From: Nocardia nova NBRC 15556
GTDB taxonomy: Bacteria; Actinomycetota; Actinomycetes; Mycobacteriales; Mycobacteriaceae
NCBI RefSeq assembly: GCF_001613005.1
Contig: NZ_BDBN01000027.1
Coordinates: forward strand, 53,141-117,140
Length of the DNA: 64,000 bases
Reading direction: 5' to 3'
The notes beneath the pieces are model-generated. The model saw only the letters and a program-made list of their open reading frames with translations. It searched no databases and was not told the DNA's origin. How positions within the stretch are numbered: position 1 is the stretch's first letter; every line of letters begins with the position of its first letter. Below are positions 17,053-25,875 of the stretch, piece after piece. Made by a program: the position numbers and the translations under genes.

Positions 17053-17933
17053 GAGTTACCTTCCGGGAGTGGCACGCCCATCCGGGCGAGCATGTCTCGT
17101 GGATTCGCGGGCGGGCGCAGATTCAGCAGTTGGTCGCCACGCCTGGTCGCCGACGCCGTGCACATCTCGTCGTCGGAGAAGACCCAGAACTGCCCGCGGG
17201 CGATCTGTTCGACCATGTGCTCGGCTGCCGCGAGCGGGTCGAGTCCCTTTTCGACGTTGTCGCGCTGCATGGCGGCGAACACCGCATTGGCGGTGGGATC
17301 GGACGTGGGTGCTTCGCGCTGCGCGGCGAGGAAGATCTCGCTGCGGATCGAATGCGGCACCACGGCACTGACCTGGATCGGCGCGCCGATGATCGACAGA
17401 TCCTGATGCAGGCATTCCGTCATCGCCTGCACCGCGAATTTGCTCACGATGTACGGCGACTGCACGGCGACGGTGTTGAGGCCGCCCACCGAGGACAGGT
17501 TCGCGATGCACGACGGGGATCCGGCTCGAATCATATGCGGCACAAAGGACTTCAGGCAGTAGAAGACGCCGTCGACGTTGATCTGCATCACCCGCCGCCA
17601 TCGGGCCGGGTCGATCTCCCAGAGCAGTCCCGAGGACTCCACTCCGGCATTGTTGATCAGCAGCTCGACGCTGCCGTGCCGGTCGAAGATCGCCGCCGCC
17701 ATGGTGTCGACGGCGGCCTCGTCGGCCACATCTACCCCGTACCCCTCGGCACCGCCGCCCTCGGCGACGATCTCGGCCGCGACCTCTGCCGCACGACCGG
17801 CATCGATATCGGCGACGACCACGGTCATGCCGAGGCTGCCGAGATGTCGAGCCAGGCCACGGCCGATACCGGCTGCAGCGCCGGTCACCACCGCGGTGCC
17901 CCGCGAGAATCGTTCCCGGGCGGCCGCGGTCAT
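17049..17933 (-). CDS. Short-chain dehydrogenase/reductase
   Basis: A 294-residue SDR with the cofactor motif TGAAAGIG at residues 17-24, an Asp after beta-2 (VVVADIDAGR, NAD-type), NNAG, the catalytic NLSS segment and YIVSK. The C-terminal 80 residues extend beyond the minimal SDR core, as in several actinobacterial 3-oxo reductases. The ATG at 17933 overlaps the stop of the preceding SDR as TGATG. Second gene of the operon; its product may pass a ketone to the BVMO. Substrate unknown. Confidence 0.87.
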   Translation of the reverse strand: MTAAARERFSRGTAVVTGAAAGIGRGLARHLGSLGMTVVVADIDAGRAAEVAAEIVAEGGGAEGYGVDVADEAAVDTMAAAIFDRHGSVELLINNAGVESSGLLWEIDPARWRRVMQINVDGVFYCLKSFVPHMIRAGSPSCIANLSSVGGLNTVAVQSPYIVSKFAVQAMTECLHQDLSIIGAPIQVSAVVPHSIRSEIFLAAQREAPTSDPTANAVFAAMQRDNVEKGLDPLAAAEHMVEQIARGQFWVFSDDEMCTASATRRGDQLLNLRPPANPRDMLARMGVPLPEGNS

Positions 17934-18820
17934 CACACGCCCTCCGGAAGAATGTTCGGGTTCGCCCACGAAGGTGGTTCTCGCCGTGGCAATTCGGCGC
18001 TGCCGTCCAGCGACATCACCGGAGTGTGCGTCGTATACGGGTAATGGAGGCTGAAGGCCACCAGGCCGGTGCGGTCGGCCGCCGGCACCGTGCACATCTC
18101 GAGCACGGTTTGCGCCAGGTACTCCACCGGCTCGGTCTCGTAGCCCTCGGGCAGTAGTGCCGACGCACCCGGAGTCATGATCGCCGTCGACGGGCCGACC
18201 GCGTTGACCGCGATTCCGTCGTCGAGCAGCTCCGCCGCCAGGCCTTGCGTGAAACGATGCAGCGCGGCCTTGGCCGAGGCGTAGACGACATCCCCGGAGG
18301 TCTTGTTGTACTCCCGGAACGGCCGGATCGGACTCAGCCCGGTCGAGGAACCGATGTTGACGATCCAGCCCGCCCCCTGTTTGCGCAGATGGGGAATCGC
18401 CGCCCGGCTCAGTACGAACGGCACTTCGAGATAGTGCTGCACGGTCCGATGGAACGTCGCGTCGCTCATCTGCTCGATCGAGCTGTAATCGGCGAAACCG
18501 GCGTTGTTGACCAGGATGTCGATGCCGCCGAGTTCCGCGACGACTGTGTCGATCAGCCGGCCGCGTTGTTCGGCGTCCTCGAGGTCGGCCGGGATCGCCA
18601 CCGCGCGGCCACCCGCGGCCTCGATCAACTGCACGGTTTCGTCCAGCGAACCGGCCAGCAGATGGGTCGCGCCCGCACGCACCGCAGGGCTCGGCGCATG
18701 TGAGCGCGCGGTGACCACCACCGTCGCGCCCTCAGCCGCCAGACGCTGCGCGATCGCTCGTCCGATTCCGCGGCTACTACCGGTGACCAGGGCTTTCTTG
18801 CCACTGAGTCGCTGTGTCAT
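17933..18820 (-). CDS. Short-chain dehydrogenase/reductase
   Basis: A 295-residue SDR with TGSSRGIG, an unusual insert after beta-2 (TARSHAPSPAVRAG), NNAG, the IGSS catalytic Ser and YASAK. The TARS segment after beta-2 suggests NADP(H). The ATG at 18820 is preferred over one at 18835 because GGAAGG stands five bases before it. First gene of a five-gene operon (SDR, SDR, BVMO, OYE, small Cys protein) behind an operator promoter at 18864-18915. Substrate unknown. Confidence 0.86.
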   Translation of the reverse strand: MTQRLSGKKALVTGSSRGIGRAIAQRLAAEGATVVVTARSHAPSPAVRAGATHLLAGSLDETVQLIEAAGGRAVAIPADLEDAEQRGRLIDTVVAELGGIDILVNNAGFADYSSIEQMSDATFHRTVQHYLEVPFVLSRAAIPHLRKQGAGWIVNIGSSTGLSPIRPFREYNKTSGDVVYASAKAALHRFTQGLAAELLDDGIAVNAVGPSTAIMTPGASALLPEGYETEPVEYLAQTVLEMCTVPAADRTGLVAFSLHYPYTTHTPVMSLDGSAELPRREPPSWANPNILPEGV

Positions 18821-18863
18821 GCTTACCTTCCGCATTCGCTGTGTCCGGGTTCACACCCGCATC

Positions 18864-18915
18864 CATCGTGGGCTGCCGACCAGTCCCGCTCGGCCACCGC
18901 TTCCGCTCAATGGGA
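18864..18915 (-). promoter_or_regulatory. Predicted IclR-type operator plus -10-like box, BVMO/OYE operon
   Basis: Operator TTCCG-CTCAA-TGGGA at 18901-18915; leftward, CACGAT at 18869-18864 stands where the -10 box is expected (34 bp). It has one mismatch to TANNNT. Leader of about 40 nt to the ATG at 18820. Confidence 0.5.
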
Positions 18916-18952
18916 CAGTGAATCGGGCATCACTGGGACAGTGAATCGGGCA
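18911..18952. repeat. Two 19-bp direct copies at the esterase 3' end
   Basis: TGGGACAGTGAATCGGGCA occurs at 18911-18929 and again at 18934-18952, a 23-bp period. The second copy encodes the C-terminal residues of the esterase; the first lies just beyond its stop codon and supplies the right half of the operator at 18901-18915. It looks like a small tandem duplication of the gene end. Confidence 0.75.
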
Positions 18953-19898
18953 CCGCCGCCGAGGCGAGAAGCTCACGCATCATGTGCCAAAGGTGCTGGC
19001 GCGCAGGCTCGGTCAGTGACAGGCTCGGGAAGGTCAGAAATCCGTGGAACAGCCCATCGAAGCGGTGGGCGGTTACCGCGTTCCCGGCATCGGCGAGACG
19101 GCGCGCGTAATCCTCACCGGCCGAGCACGGCGGATCCAACTCGGCGGTGGCCACCACCGCCGGCGGCAATCCGGCCAGGGACTCGGCCCGGCTGGGCACA
19201 AGATACGGACTGTCGGTGCCCTGCGGCGCGTACTGCTGCCAATACCAGCGCATGGCCGTGGTCGTGTTGTAGTACCCCTCGCCGTAGCGCTGGTAGGACT
19301 CGGTACCGAAATCGTCGTCGATCACCGGGTAGAGCAGGACCTGCCCCGCGATCCGCGGACCGCCGCGATCGCGCGCGGCCAGGCTCACCGTCGCCGCCAG
19401 ATTGCCGCCCGCGCTGTCTCCGGCGACAACGAGTCGAGTTGCGTCACCGCCGAATTCGCCGGCATGGGCGGCGGCCCACTGCACCGCCGCGTACATGTCC
19501 TCCATCGCCGCGGGGCCGGGGTGCTCGGGAGCACGCCGATAGTCCACCGACACCACGGCGACACCGACGGCTTGCGCCATCGATCGGCAGAACTCGTCGT
19601 GACTGTCGAGATCGCAGAAGACGAAACCACCGCCGTGGGCGAACACGACTACCGGAAGCAGTTTCGGCACATGGATTTCCGGCACGTACAGGCGCAGCGC
19701 CAGGTCTCCACCCGGTCCCGCGATCACCCGGTCCTCCGCCAGACGCATGGCGGGCATATGTGTCAGCGGAGCCCGCCGGGACACGATGATCTCGCGCAAT
19801 TCGGCGGGGTCGTGCTCGGTGACATCCGGAAACGATTCCAGTGCCGACAGCATCGCCTCGACATCGGGATGCAGGTCGGACCGTCGTTGTCCGCCCAT
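18930..19898 (-). CDS. Alpha/beta hydrolase, HSL-type esterase
   Basis: A 322-residue esterase of the hormone-sensitive-lipase family. The oxyanion motif is AHGGGF, the nucleophile motif GDSAGGN, with Asp in ELDPPCSAGEDYA and His in FHGFLTF completing the triad. The ATG at 19898 is chosen over an in-frame GTG nine bases upstream because AAGGA is correctly spaced only for the ATG. It follows the second BVMO by 75 bp on the same strand. A BVMO followed by an esterase is a common pair: the esterase opens the ester or lactone the BVMO makes. That link is inferred here from position. Confidence 0.88.
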   Translation of the reverse strand: MGGQRRSDLHPDVEAMLSALESFPDVTEHDPAELREIIVSRRAPLTHMPAMRLAEDRVIAGPGGDLALRLYVPEIHVPKLLPVVVFAHGGGFVFCDLDSHDEFCRSMAQAVGVAVVSVDYRRAPEHPGPAAMEDMYAAVQWAAAHAGEFGGDATRLVVAGDSAGGNLAATVSLAARDRGGPRIAGQVLLYPVIDDDFGTESYQRYGEGYYNTTTAMRWYWQQYAPQGTDSPYLVPSRAESLAGLPPAVVATAELDPPCSAGEDYARRLADAGNAVTAHRFDGLFHGFLTFPSLSLTEPARQHLWHMMRELLASAAVPDSLSQ

Positions 19899-19973
19899 AG
19901 AGACCACGTCCTTACTTCGTTCGATGGGTACGCGACGGCACGCTCACGCCGTCCGCGGGAATTGCGGCCGGAA

Positions 19974-21599
19974 TCAGGGGGCGGCCGGTGCCGGGGTGCC
20001 GCTCAGTTCGAAGCCCTTGTAGCCGGCCGCGGCGACCTCCGCGCAGATCTCGTTGTATTTGCCGAAACCGCCGATGTAGGGCATGAAAACGCGAGGCTTG
20101 CCGGGGATGTTGGCGCCCATGTACCAGGAGTTGGCAGTGGGGAACAACGTGCGCGCGGCGACCTCGTTGCACTCGGTCACCCATTCGCCGACCGATTCCT
20201 CATCGGCCTCGATCGTGGTGAAACCATGCTCGTCGAGGTAGTCCAGGCAGTCGCTGATCCAGTCGACGTGCTGTTCGGCCATCAACACCATATTGGCCAG
20301 CACGCTGGGACTTCCGGGCCCGGCGAGAATGAACATGTTCGGGAATCCGGCCATGGCCAGCCCGAGGTAGGTGCGCGGTCCCGCCGCCCACTCCTCGCGC
20401 AGTTCACGCCCGCCGCGGCCCCGGATATCGATGCGCGACAAAGAACCCGTCATCGCGTCGAAACCGGTGGCGAAGATCAGCACGTCGAGGTCGTAGGACG
20501 CCTCCGCGGTGCGCACGCCGGTCTCGGTGATCTCGGCGATCGGGGTGGTGCGTAGATTCACCAGGGTGACGTTGTCGCGGTTGTAGGTGTGGAAGTAGCC
20601 GTCGTCGGTGACGATCCGCTTGGTGCCGATGGGATGGTCGTTCGGGATGAGCTGATCGGCGACCTGCGGATCGCGCACCATCTCACGGATCTTCGCCTCG
20701 ACGTACTCGCGCGCGGTGTCGTTGGCGGCCAGGCTCGTCGTCTGGTCCGGGAAGGCCTTGGCGAACAGGTAACCCCCGCGCTGCCACCACTCGTCGTAGA
20801 TCCTGGTCCGCTCCGCGGCGTCGACCTCGAGTGCCCCTTTCGGGTGCGGACTGTTGGGTGTGCCGCCACCGCTGCGGCGCGACAGTCGCCGCCGTTCGGC
20901 GTAGTTGGCCTTCACCTCGGCCACGAACTCCGGGTCCAGTGGCCGATTACCTGCCGGAATCGAATAGTTCGGGGTGCGCTGGAAGACATAGAGGTGTTCG
21001 GCCTGCTCGGCGAGCACCGGGATGGCCTGGATACCCGAGGAGCCGGTGCCGATGACGCCGATCCGCTTACCGGTGAAATCGACCGGATCGTGCGGCCATT
21101 CGCCGGTGTGGTAGCTCTCCCCGGCGAACGTGTCGCGGCCCGGGATGTCGGGCTTGTTCGTCGCCGACAGCACTCCTGTCGCCAGAATGCAGAAGCGCGC
21201 GGTCACGGTGCGGCCGGTGTCGGTGGAGATGGTCCAGCGCTGGGCCTGCTCGTCGTAGACGGTCGCGGTCACTCGAGTCAGGAAGTCGTAGGCCGAGCGC
21301 AGATCGTGCCGGTCTGCGACGTGCTCGAGATAGCGCAGGATCTCCGCCTGCGTGGCGAACCTTTCCGACCAGGTCCACTCCTGTTGCAGTTCGTCGTCGA
21401 AAGAGTATGAGTAGTCGATACTTTCGACATCGCAGCGCGCACCCGGGTATCGGTTGTGGTACCACGTTCCGCCCACACCCTCGGCGGATTCGAAGCCGTG
21501 CACGCGCATGCCGCGGCCGCGCAGTTTGTACACCGCGTAGAGCCCGGAGATCCCCGCCCCGACGACCACGGCGTCGAATTCGCTGTCCTGATTTGTCAC
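19974..21599 (-). CDS. Baeyer-Villiger monooxygenase (cyclohexanone monooxygenase type)
   Basis: A 541-residue flavoprotein without the N-terminal extension of the first BVMO. It has the FAD motif GAGISG at residues 14-19, GTWYHNRYPGARCD, the BVMO fingerprint FAGESYHTGEWPHD, NADPH motif GTGSSGIQ and the GPGSPSVLANM segment. The length and the DVESIDYSYSF stretch match cyclohexanone/steroid monooxygenases. The GTG at 21599 is used; a second GTG at 21608 is nearly as good given GAGGG between 4 and 12 bases ahead. First gene of the BVMO-esterase operon behind a double operator. Converts a cyclic or side-chain ketone to an ester or lactone. Confidence 0.9.
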   Translation of the reverse strand: MTNQDSEFDAVVVGAGISGLYAVYKLRGRGMRVHGFESAEGVGGTWYHNRYPGARCDVESIDYSYSFDDELQQEWTWSERFATQAEILRYLEHVADRHDLRSAYDFLTRVTATVYDEQAQRWTISTDTGRTVTARFCILATGVLSATNKPDIPGRDTFAGESYHTGEWPHDPVDFTGKRIGVIGTGSSGIQAIPVLAEQAEHLYVFQRTPNYSIPAGNRPLDPEFVAEVKANYAERRRLSRRSGGGTPNSPHPKGALEVDAAERTRIYDEWWQRGGYLFAKAFPDQTTSLAANDTAREYVEAKIREMVRDPQVADQLIPNDHPIGTKRIVTDDGYFHTYNRDNVTLVNLRTTPIAEITETGVRTAEASYDLDVLIFATGFDAMTGSLSRIDIRGRGGRELREEWAAGPRTYLGLAMAGFPNMFILAGPGSPSVLANMVLMAEQHVDWISDCLDYLDEHGFTTIEADEESVGEWVTECNEVAARTLFPTANSWYMGANIPGKPRVFMPYIGGFGKYNEICAEVAAAGYKGFELSGTPAPAAP

Positions 21600-21638
21600 T
21601 GGATTCACTTCCCTCGATGAGGTGATCGATTGAGCCAC

Positions 21639-21719
21639 ACCGTAAGTGGCGTATTTCCCCCGGAAACGACGCGTTCCCACCCAGCGGGCCGGCCGGGCCC
21701 GCAACACCGCTGAGTGGGA
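21639..21719 (-). promoter_or_regulatory. Double predicted IclR-type operator plus -10 box, BVMO-esterase operon
   Basis: Two 15-bp sites: TCCCA-CCCAG-CGGGC at 21675-21689 and CACCG-CTGAG-TGGGA at 21705-21719, centres 30 bp apart. The inner one stands 33 bp from a TACGGT -10 box at 21644-21639. The leader is about 30 nt. Confidence 0.62.
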
Positions 21720-21762
21720 TCGAGTTGTGCGACTTCGACCGGCGAACGCCGGTCGCGGCTGG

Positions 21763-22131
21763 TCAGACGGCGACGGACGCCTGCTGCGCTTCGGCCTGCT
21801 GCGCCTGCTTCAGCTGCCGGGCCCACATCCATTCGTGGCCCCAGTAGCTATCGGCGGTGATCTCCTCGGCGGTGTAATAGTTCTCGTCGACCGGCACGCC
21901 ACCAGTGCCGTACTCGATATCCCAGCCGCCGGGCACCCGCCCGTAGAACGAGACCATCTTGTCGTTGGTGTGCCGGCCCAGCGTGGAGGACACCGGGCAG
22001 TCGCGGGCCATCACCTGGTCGTAGGCGCGCCCTACCGCATCCAATCCCAGTACCTCGAAACCCACTTCGCGCCAGCGGTCGATATCGGTGGCGAGCACTC
22101 GGACGTATCCGAGTCCCTCGATTTCGGTCAT
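21763..22131 (-). CDS. Internally deleted HsaC-like extradiol dioxygenase (122 residues)
   Basis: The first 30 residues (GLGYVRVLATDIDRWRE) match the start of HsaC/BphC-type extradiol dioxygenases. The rest (PVSSTLGRHTNDKMVSFY, PGGWDIEYG, SYWGHEW) matches their last 90 residues. About 170 residues between, with two of the three iron ligands, are missing, while the Glu of the DIEYG motif is kept. The normal enzyme has about 300 residues. The frame is intact and ends with a Gln/Ala-rich tail. It follows the HsaA-like gene by 28 bp in the kshA operon. It is probably catalytically dead or repurposed as a small VOC protein; a recent in-frame deletion is the simplest origin. Confidence 0.7.
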   Translation of the reverse strand: MTEIEGLGYVRVLATDIDRWREVGFEVLGLDAVGRAYDQVMARDCPVSSTLGRHTNDKMVSFYGRVPGGWDIEYGTGGVPVDENYYTAEEITADSYWGHEWMWARQLKQAQQAEAQQASVAV

Positions 22132-22159
22132 CGGTGCAGGTGTTCCTTTCGGGAACGAA

Positions 22160-23344
22160 TCAGATCATCACGCGAAGCGGGCCCTGCGGCACCTCGACTC
22201 CCAGGGAGGCCATCGCCGCCGCGTGATAGGTGGTGCTGCTGACGTGGATCGCGTGATGGAGGCCGGCATGTGCATCCCGCCAGAACCGCTGCAGCGGCTT
22301 GTCCATACGAAGGGCGTTGCCGCCGGCCCTGTCGAAAATCTCGTCGGCGGCACGAACGGCGCGCCAGGCAGCACGTACCTGGTCCCGCCGCACCCTGGCC
22401 CGAGTCTCGAAGTCGATCTCCTCGCCGAGATCCACCATGTCGTAGATGCGGTCGACGTTGGCCAGCAGCTGCTGGCGGGCGGCGTCGATCTCGGACGCCG
22501 ATTCCGCAAGTGCGTGCAGCACATAGGGATCGTCCTTGACGAGCGTGCCTGCCGCACCGACCCGATCGCGCTGATACTCGATCCCGGCCGCCAGCAGTCC
22601 CTCGCAGATACCGATCGTCGCCGACGTGATGCCCAGCGGGAACATGGTGGACCACGGCATCTTGTACAACGTCTCGGTGACCCCGTACTCCTTGGCCGCG
22701 GTGCCGTCGATGACCTTCGCCGAATCCATCACCCGGTAGTCCGGAACGAACGCGTCCTTGACGATGATGTCTTTGCTGCCGGTGCCACGCAGCCCGACCA
22801 CGTCCCAGGAGTCCGGAACGATTTCGTAGTCCGAGCGGGGCAGGATCACATGCAGTCCCCGCGGCGGCATCAGTGGTTTTCCGTCGTCCCCTCCGACCAG
22901 CGCACCGAGGAAGATCCAGTCGCAATGATCGGTGCCGGAGGAGAACTGCCACCGGCCGTTGAGGACATAGCCACCGTCGCGAGGCACCGCCACACCGCCG
23001 GGCATATACGGCGACGCCTGCCATGTGTCACCGTCGGCGCCGAGGACCTCCTCCTGCACCTTCGGATCGGCGAAGGCCAACTGCCACGGATGAACTCCGA
23101 CGATGCCGCCGACCCAGCCCGCGGAACCGTAGATGCCGGCAGTCTTCATCACGGTTTCGGCGAACACCCGCGGATGCGCTTCGAAGCCGTTGTACTTCTT
23201 GCGCTGCAACAGCCGGATCAGCCCGGCATCCTTGAGGCCCTTGGCCATATCATCGGGCAGCCGGCCGAGCGACTCCCCTTCTTCGGCGCCGGCGCGGATT
23301 TCGTCGGCGATCGCGATGATGTTGTCGAGCACTGCGTAGGACAT
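22160..23344 (-). CDS. HsaA-like flavin-dependent hydroxylase
   Basis: A 394-residue group D flavin monooxygenase with the acyl-CoA dehydrogenase fold. It matches HsaA, which hydroxylates 3-HSA in steroid breakdown: GRWQFSSGTDHCDWIFLGAL, LHVILPRSDYEIVPDSWD, VVGLRGTGSKDI and the HAIHVSSTTYHAAA C-terminal part. It needs reduced flavin, probably from the HsaB-like reductase at 10370. AGGAG lies eight bases before the ATG. It stands 41 bp after kshA and before the deleted dioxygenase gene. Whether it is the main HsaA or a paralogue for a different phenol cannot be told from this window. Confidence 0.85.
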   Translation of the reverse strand: MSYAVLDNIIAIADEIRAGAEEGESLGRLPDDMAKGLKDAGLIRLLQRKKYNGFEAHPRVFAETVMKTAGIYGSAGWVGGIVGVHPWQLAFADPKVQEEVLGADGDTWQASPYMPGGVAVPRDGGYVLNGRWQFSSGTDHCDWIFLGALVGGDDGKPLMPPRGLHVILPRSDYEIVPDSWDVVGLRGTGSKDIIVKDAFVPDYRVMDSAKVIDGTAAKEYGVTETLYKMPWSTMFPLGITSATIGICEGLLAAGIEYQRDRVGAAGTLVKDDPYVLHALAESASEIDAARQQLLANVDRIYDMVDLGEEIDFETRARVRRDQVRAAWRAVRAADEIFDRAGGNALRMDKPLQRFWRDAHAGLHHAIHVSSTTYHAAAMASLGVEVPQGPLRVMI

Positions 23345-23385
23345 CTGAGGTACTCCTGGTCGAAGCTGGAAGGGCTGAATCGGGG

Positions 23386-24582
23386 TCAGGAACCGGTAAC
23401 CGCTTCCGAGCGGCCGGACGACAACTTGGGGGCGATGGCACTGCGTCCGGCGGCGAGGTTGGCGTCCACCTCGGCCTGCCAGTTCTGCAGTGCGCGTTCG
23501 GTATCGATCTCGAATTCGAATCGGTTGACCATTTCCGGCTTGATGTCCTCGACGTCGACGTAGAACTGTTCGTACCAGCGGCGCAGCTGATAGACCGGCC
23601 CGTCCTCCTCGCACAACAGCGGATTGTCGATGCGCGCCTTGTTCTTCCAGATCTCGACGTCCTGCTCGAAGCCGATCGCCACGCCCTTGGCGACCGCGGC
23701 CGCGATCTGGTCGGCGGCCTCGTCGTCCATTCCGACCGGCTTGCGCACCATCACCCCGTACTGCAACCGGAACGAGGTCGGGGTGACGGGGTAATGGCAG
23801 TTGATGAGGTAGATATTCGGGTCACCGTCCGGGTCCACACCTCCGCTCCACAACTTGTCCACCATGTAGGACGGCCCGTAATACGTTGCGTCCGACTGGC
23901 TTTCGAGGCTGTAGTTGGTACTCTGACTGACTCCGACGGCATCGGCGCGGGGCCGTGAACGCATCAGCTGGTTCGCGGTGTGTCCCTCGAACACGTTGCG
24001 GAAATATGTCGGCATGCCGTAGTGGACGTAGAAGAAGTGAGCCATGTCGACGACGTTGTCGACGATCTCGCGACAGTGCGAGCCTTCTACGTCCACGTGG
24101 TTCCAGACCCAGTCCGTCCAGCCCGGATCGCCATAGGTCGGCACCTCCGGCACCTCGAGCTCGGCGGGCGGTGTGCGGCCCTGCGGGTCGTTCCAGACGA
24201 ACAGCTGGCCGCTGATCTCCCTGGTCGGCCACGCCTTGGTCCGCGCCAGCGGCGGAACCCGCCGCGCATAAGGAATGCCCGCGCACTTGCCGTCGCCGCG
24301 CCAGCGCCAGTCGTGGAACGGACAGGCGATGTCATTCCCCTTCACCGTGCCTCGCGCCAGATTTCCACCCATGTGCGGGCAGAAGGCGTTGAGCACGTTG
24401 AGTTTTCCATCCTCACCGCGGAATACGACCAGTTCGGTGCCGAAAGCCGAGATCTGGTGCGGCTGCCCGTCGTCGAAGTGGCGGACCAGCCCCAGACAGT
24501 GCCAGCCGCGAGCGAATCGCTGCGGCGGTACACCGCTGTCGATCACGCGGATCTTGTCTTTGGCGTCGGTCGCGGAATTCAC
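23386..24582 (-). CDS. kshA: 3-ketosteroid 9alpha-hydroxylase, Rieske oxygenase component
   Basis: A 398-residue Rieske oxygenase. The 2Fe-2S site is Cys68, His70, Cys87 and His90 (CPHMGGNL...CPFHDW). The mononuclear iron region DNVVDMAHFFYVHYG supplies His182 and His187, and the downstream GFEQDVEIWKNK gives the expected Asp. These stretches are characteristic of KshA, which hydroxylates C9 of 3-ketosteroids and, with KstD, opens ring B. GTG start with GGAGG upstream. Operon: kshA, HsaA-like gene, deleted HsaC-like gene. Electrons would come from KshB, encoded just upstream. Actinomycetes often have several KshA paralogues with different substrate ranges. Confidence 0.85.
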   Translation of the reverse strand: MNSATDAKDKIRVIDSGVPPQRFARGWHCLGLVRHFDDGQPHQISAFGTELVVFRGEDGKLNVLNAFCPHMGGNLARGTVKGNDIACPFHDWRWRGDGKCAGIPYARRVPPLARTKAWPTREISGQLFVWNDPQGRTPPAELEVPEVPTYGDPGWTDWVWNHVDVEGSHCREIVDNVVDMAHFFYVHYGMPTYFRNVFEGHTANQLMRSRPRADAVGVSQSTNYSLESQSDATYYGPSYMVDKLWSGGVDPDGDPNIYLINCHYPVTPTSFRLQYGVMVRKPVGMDDEAADQIAAAVAKGVAIGFEQDVEIWKNKARIDNPLLCEEDGPVYQLRRWYEQFYVDVEDIKPEMVNRFEFEIDTERALQNWQAEVDANLAAGRSAIAPKLSSGRSEAVTGS

Positions 24583-24633
24583 GATACCTCCTGGTCAGAC
24601 GGTTGCGAGTAGGCAACCTTTCGCGGTGGGATC

Positions 24634-24684
24634 AGCGTCGCAGGCGGCAGCGAGGGTGTGACGTGGGTCTCCTACTGAATGGGA
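24634..24684 (-). promoter_or_regulatory. Predicted IclR-type operator plus weak -10 box, kshA operon
   Basis: Operator (minus strand) TCCCA-TTCAG-TAGGA at 24684-24670. GACGCT at 24639-24634 occupies the expected -10 position (33 bp), with one mismatch to TANNNT. Leader of about 45 nt. Confidence 0.45.
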
Positions 24685-24733
24685 CGGGTTTTCGCCTCGA
24701 TCCGGCGGCGACGCCGAGCCGGCGCCGCTCCGA

Positions 24734-25816
24734 TCAGTATTCGATCGAAATCTCGTCGCTCACCGGTTCGGCCTGACACGCCAGGATGTAGCCGTCGGCG
24801 AGATCGTCGTCGGTCAGAATCTCGTTGTGCGCCAGAGTCACTCGCCCTTCGGTCAGTGAACAGACGCAGGCGCTGCACGCGCCCTCGCGGCACGAATACG
24901 GCGCCTCGATCCCGGCGGCGAGCAAGGCATCGAGGAGTTTGCGCCCGGCCGTCCACGGCACCTGACGGTCGGCGCCGTCGATCGACACACGCACCTGATA
25001 GACGACCTCGCCAGAGCCGGACACCTCGTTCTGATCGTCGGCCGCGAACGGGTCGCGCCGCAGGGACAGAAACCGCTCGGAGTGCACGCGCGCGGCCGCG
25101 AAACCCGTTTGTCCACATACTTCGGCGGTGAGGTCCATCAGCGGTGCCGGGCCGCAGATGTAGACCGACCGGTCGCGCAGCGGGCGCAGCAGTATCGACA
25201 GCGCCCGGCGACTGGGGTAGCCCTGCACCGACTCCAGGATGTGGATCACCGAAAACCTCTCGGGGAAACGGTTTTCCAGCTCACGCAGCTCCGCGGCGAA
25301 GATGACCGACTCCTGGTCGCGGTTGGCGTAGATCAAGACCACGTCGCCCGCGCCGCCGAACAGGATCGATTTCGCGATCGCGATGACCGGCGTGATTCCG
25401 CTGCCGCCCGCCACCAGGACCACGGCCTCGTCGAGGGAGGCCGGGACGAAGGTGCCGGCCGGCGGAAGCACATCCAGTTCGTCACCGATCCGCACCGTGT
25501 CGCAGAGCCAGTTCGACCCGTGGCCGCCCGCGACCCGTTTGACGGTGAACTTCATCGCCGGGTCGGTGTGCGGTGAACTCGACAGGGAATAGCACCGCGC
25601 CGAGCCGGTACCGATGTCGGGAACTCGGATGGTGAGGAACTGCCCCGGGCGATACTCCGTTTTCGTCATGCCGGCCAGCGGTTCGACGACGAACGATCGC
25701 GCCTCGGCAGTCTCTTCGACGATCTCGGTGATCCGGACCCGGGCGACGCGAGTTGCCGCCGTCGCTTCCGCCGCATCGGCGCGGGACTCCGGATCGGTAC
25801 TCGTCTTCGTGGACAT
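24734..25816 (-). CDS. kshB: 3-ketosteroid 9alpha-hydroxylase reductase component
   Basis: A 360-residue reductase: an FNR-type FAD/NAD module followed by a plant-type 2Fe-2S ferredoxin domain. The FAD motif is ARCYSLSSSP, the NAD region GGSGITPVIAI and CGPAPLMDL, and the 2Fe-2S ligands lie in CREGACSACVC plus the distal LACQAEP. It passes electrons from NADH to KshA. AGGAG lies five bases before the ATG at 25816. It has its own operator promoter and is divergent from the IclR gene. A general reductase for other oxygenases is possible, but the layout is that of KshB. Confidence 0.82.
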   Translation of the reverse strand: MSTKTSTDPESRADAAEATAATRVARVRITEIVEETAEARSFVVEPLAGMTKTEYRPGQFLTIRVPDIGTGSARCYSLSSSPHTDPAMKFTVKRVAGGHGSNWLCDTVRIGDELDVLPPAGTFVPASLDEAVVLVAGGSGITPVIAIAKSILFGGAGDVVLIYANRDQESVIFAAELRELENRFPERFSVIHILESVQGYPSRRALSILLRPLRDRSVYICGPAPLMDLTAEVCGQTGFAAARVHSERFLSLRRDPFAADDQNEVSGSGEVVYQVRVSIDGADRQVPWTAGRKLLDALLAAGIEAPYSCREGACSACVCSLTEGRVTLAHNEILTDDDLADGYILACQAEPVSDEISIEY

Positions 25817-25875
25817 CCGCACTCCTGATCGTGGTCAGCACTACGCGCCCGGATCCCGGAGCCGGGGGCCACGGC

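Noticed and set aside
15079..17406. 775-codon open frame opposite the first BVMO
   Set aside because: Antisense shadow of the BVMO and SDR genes with no recognisable domain.
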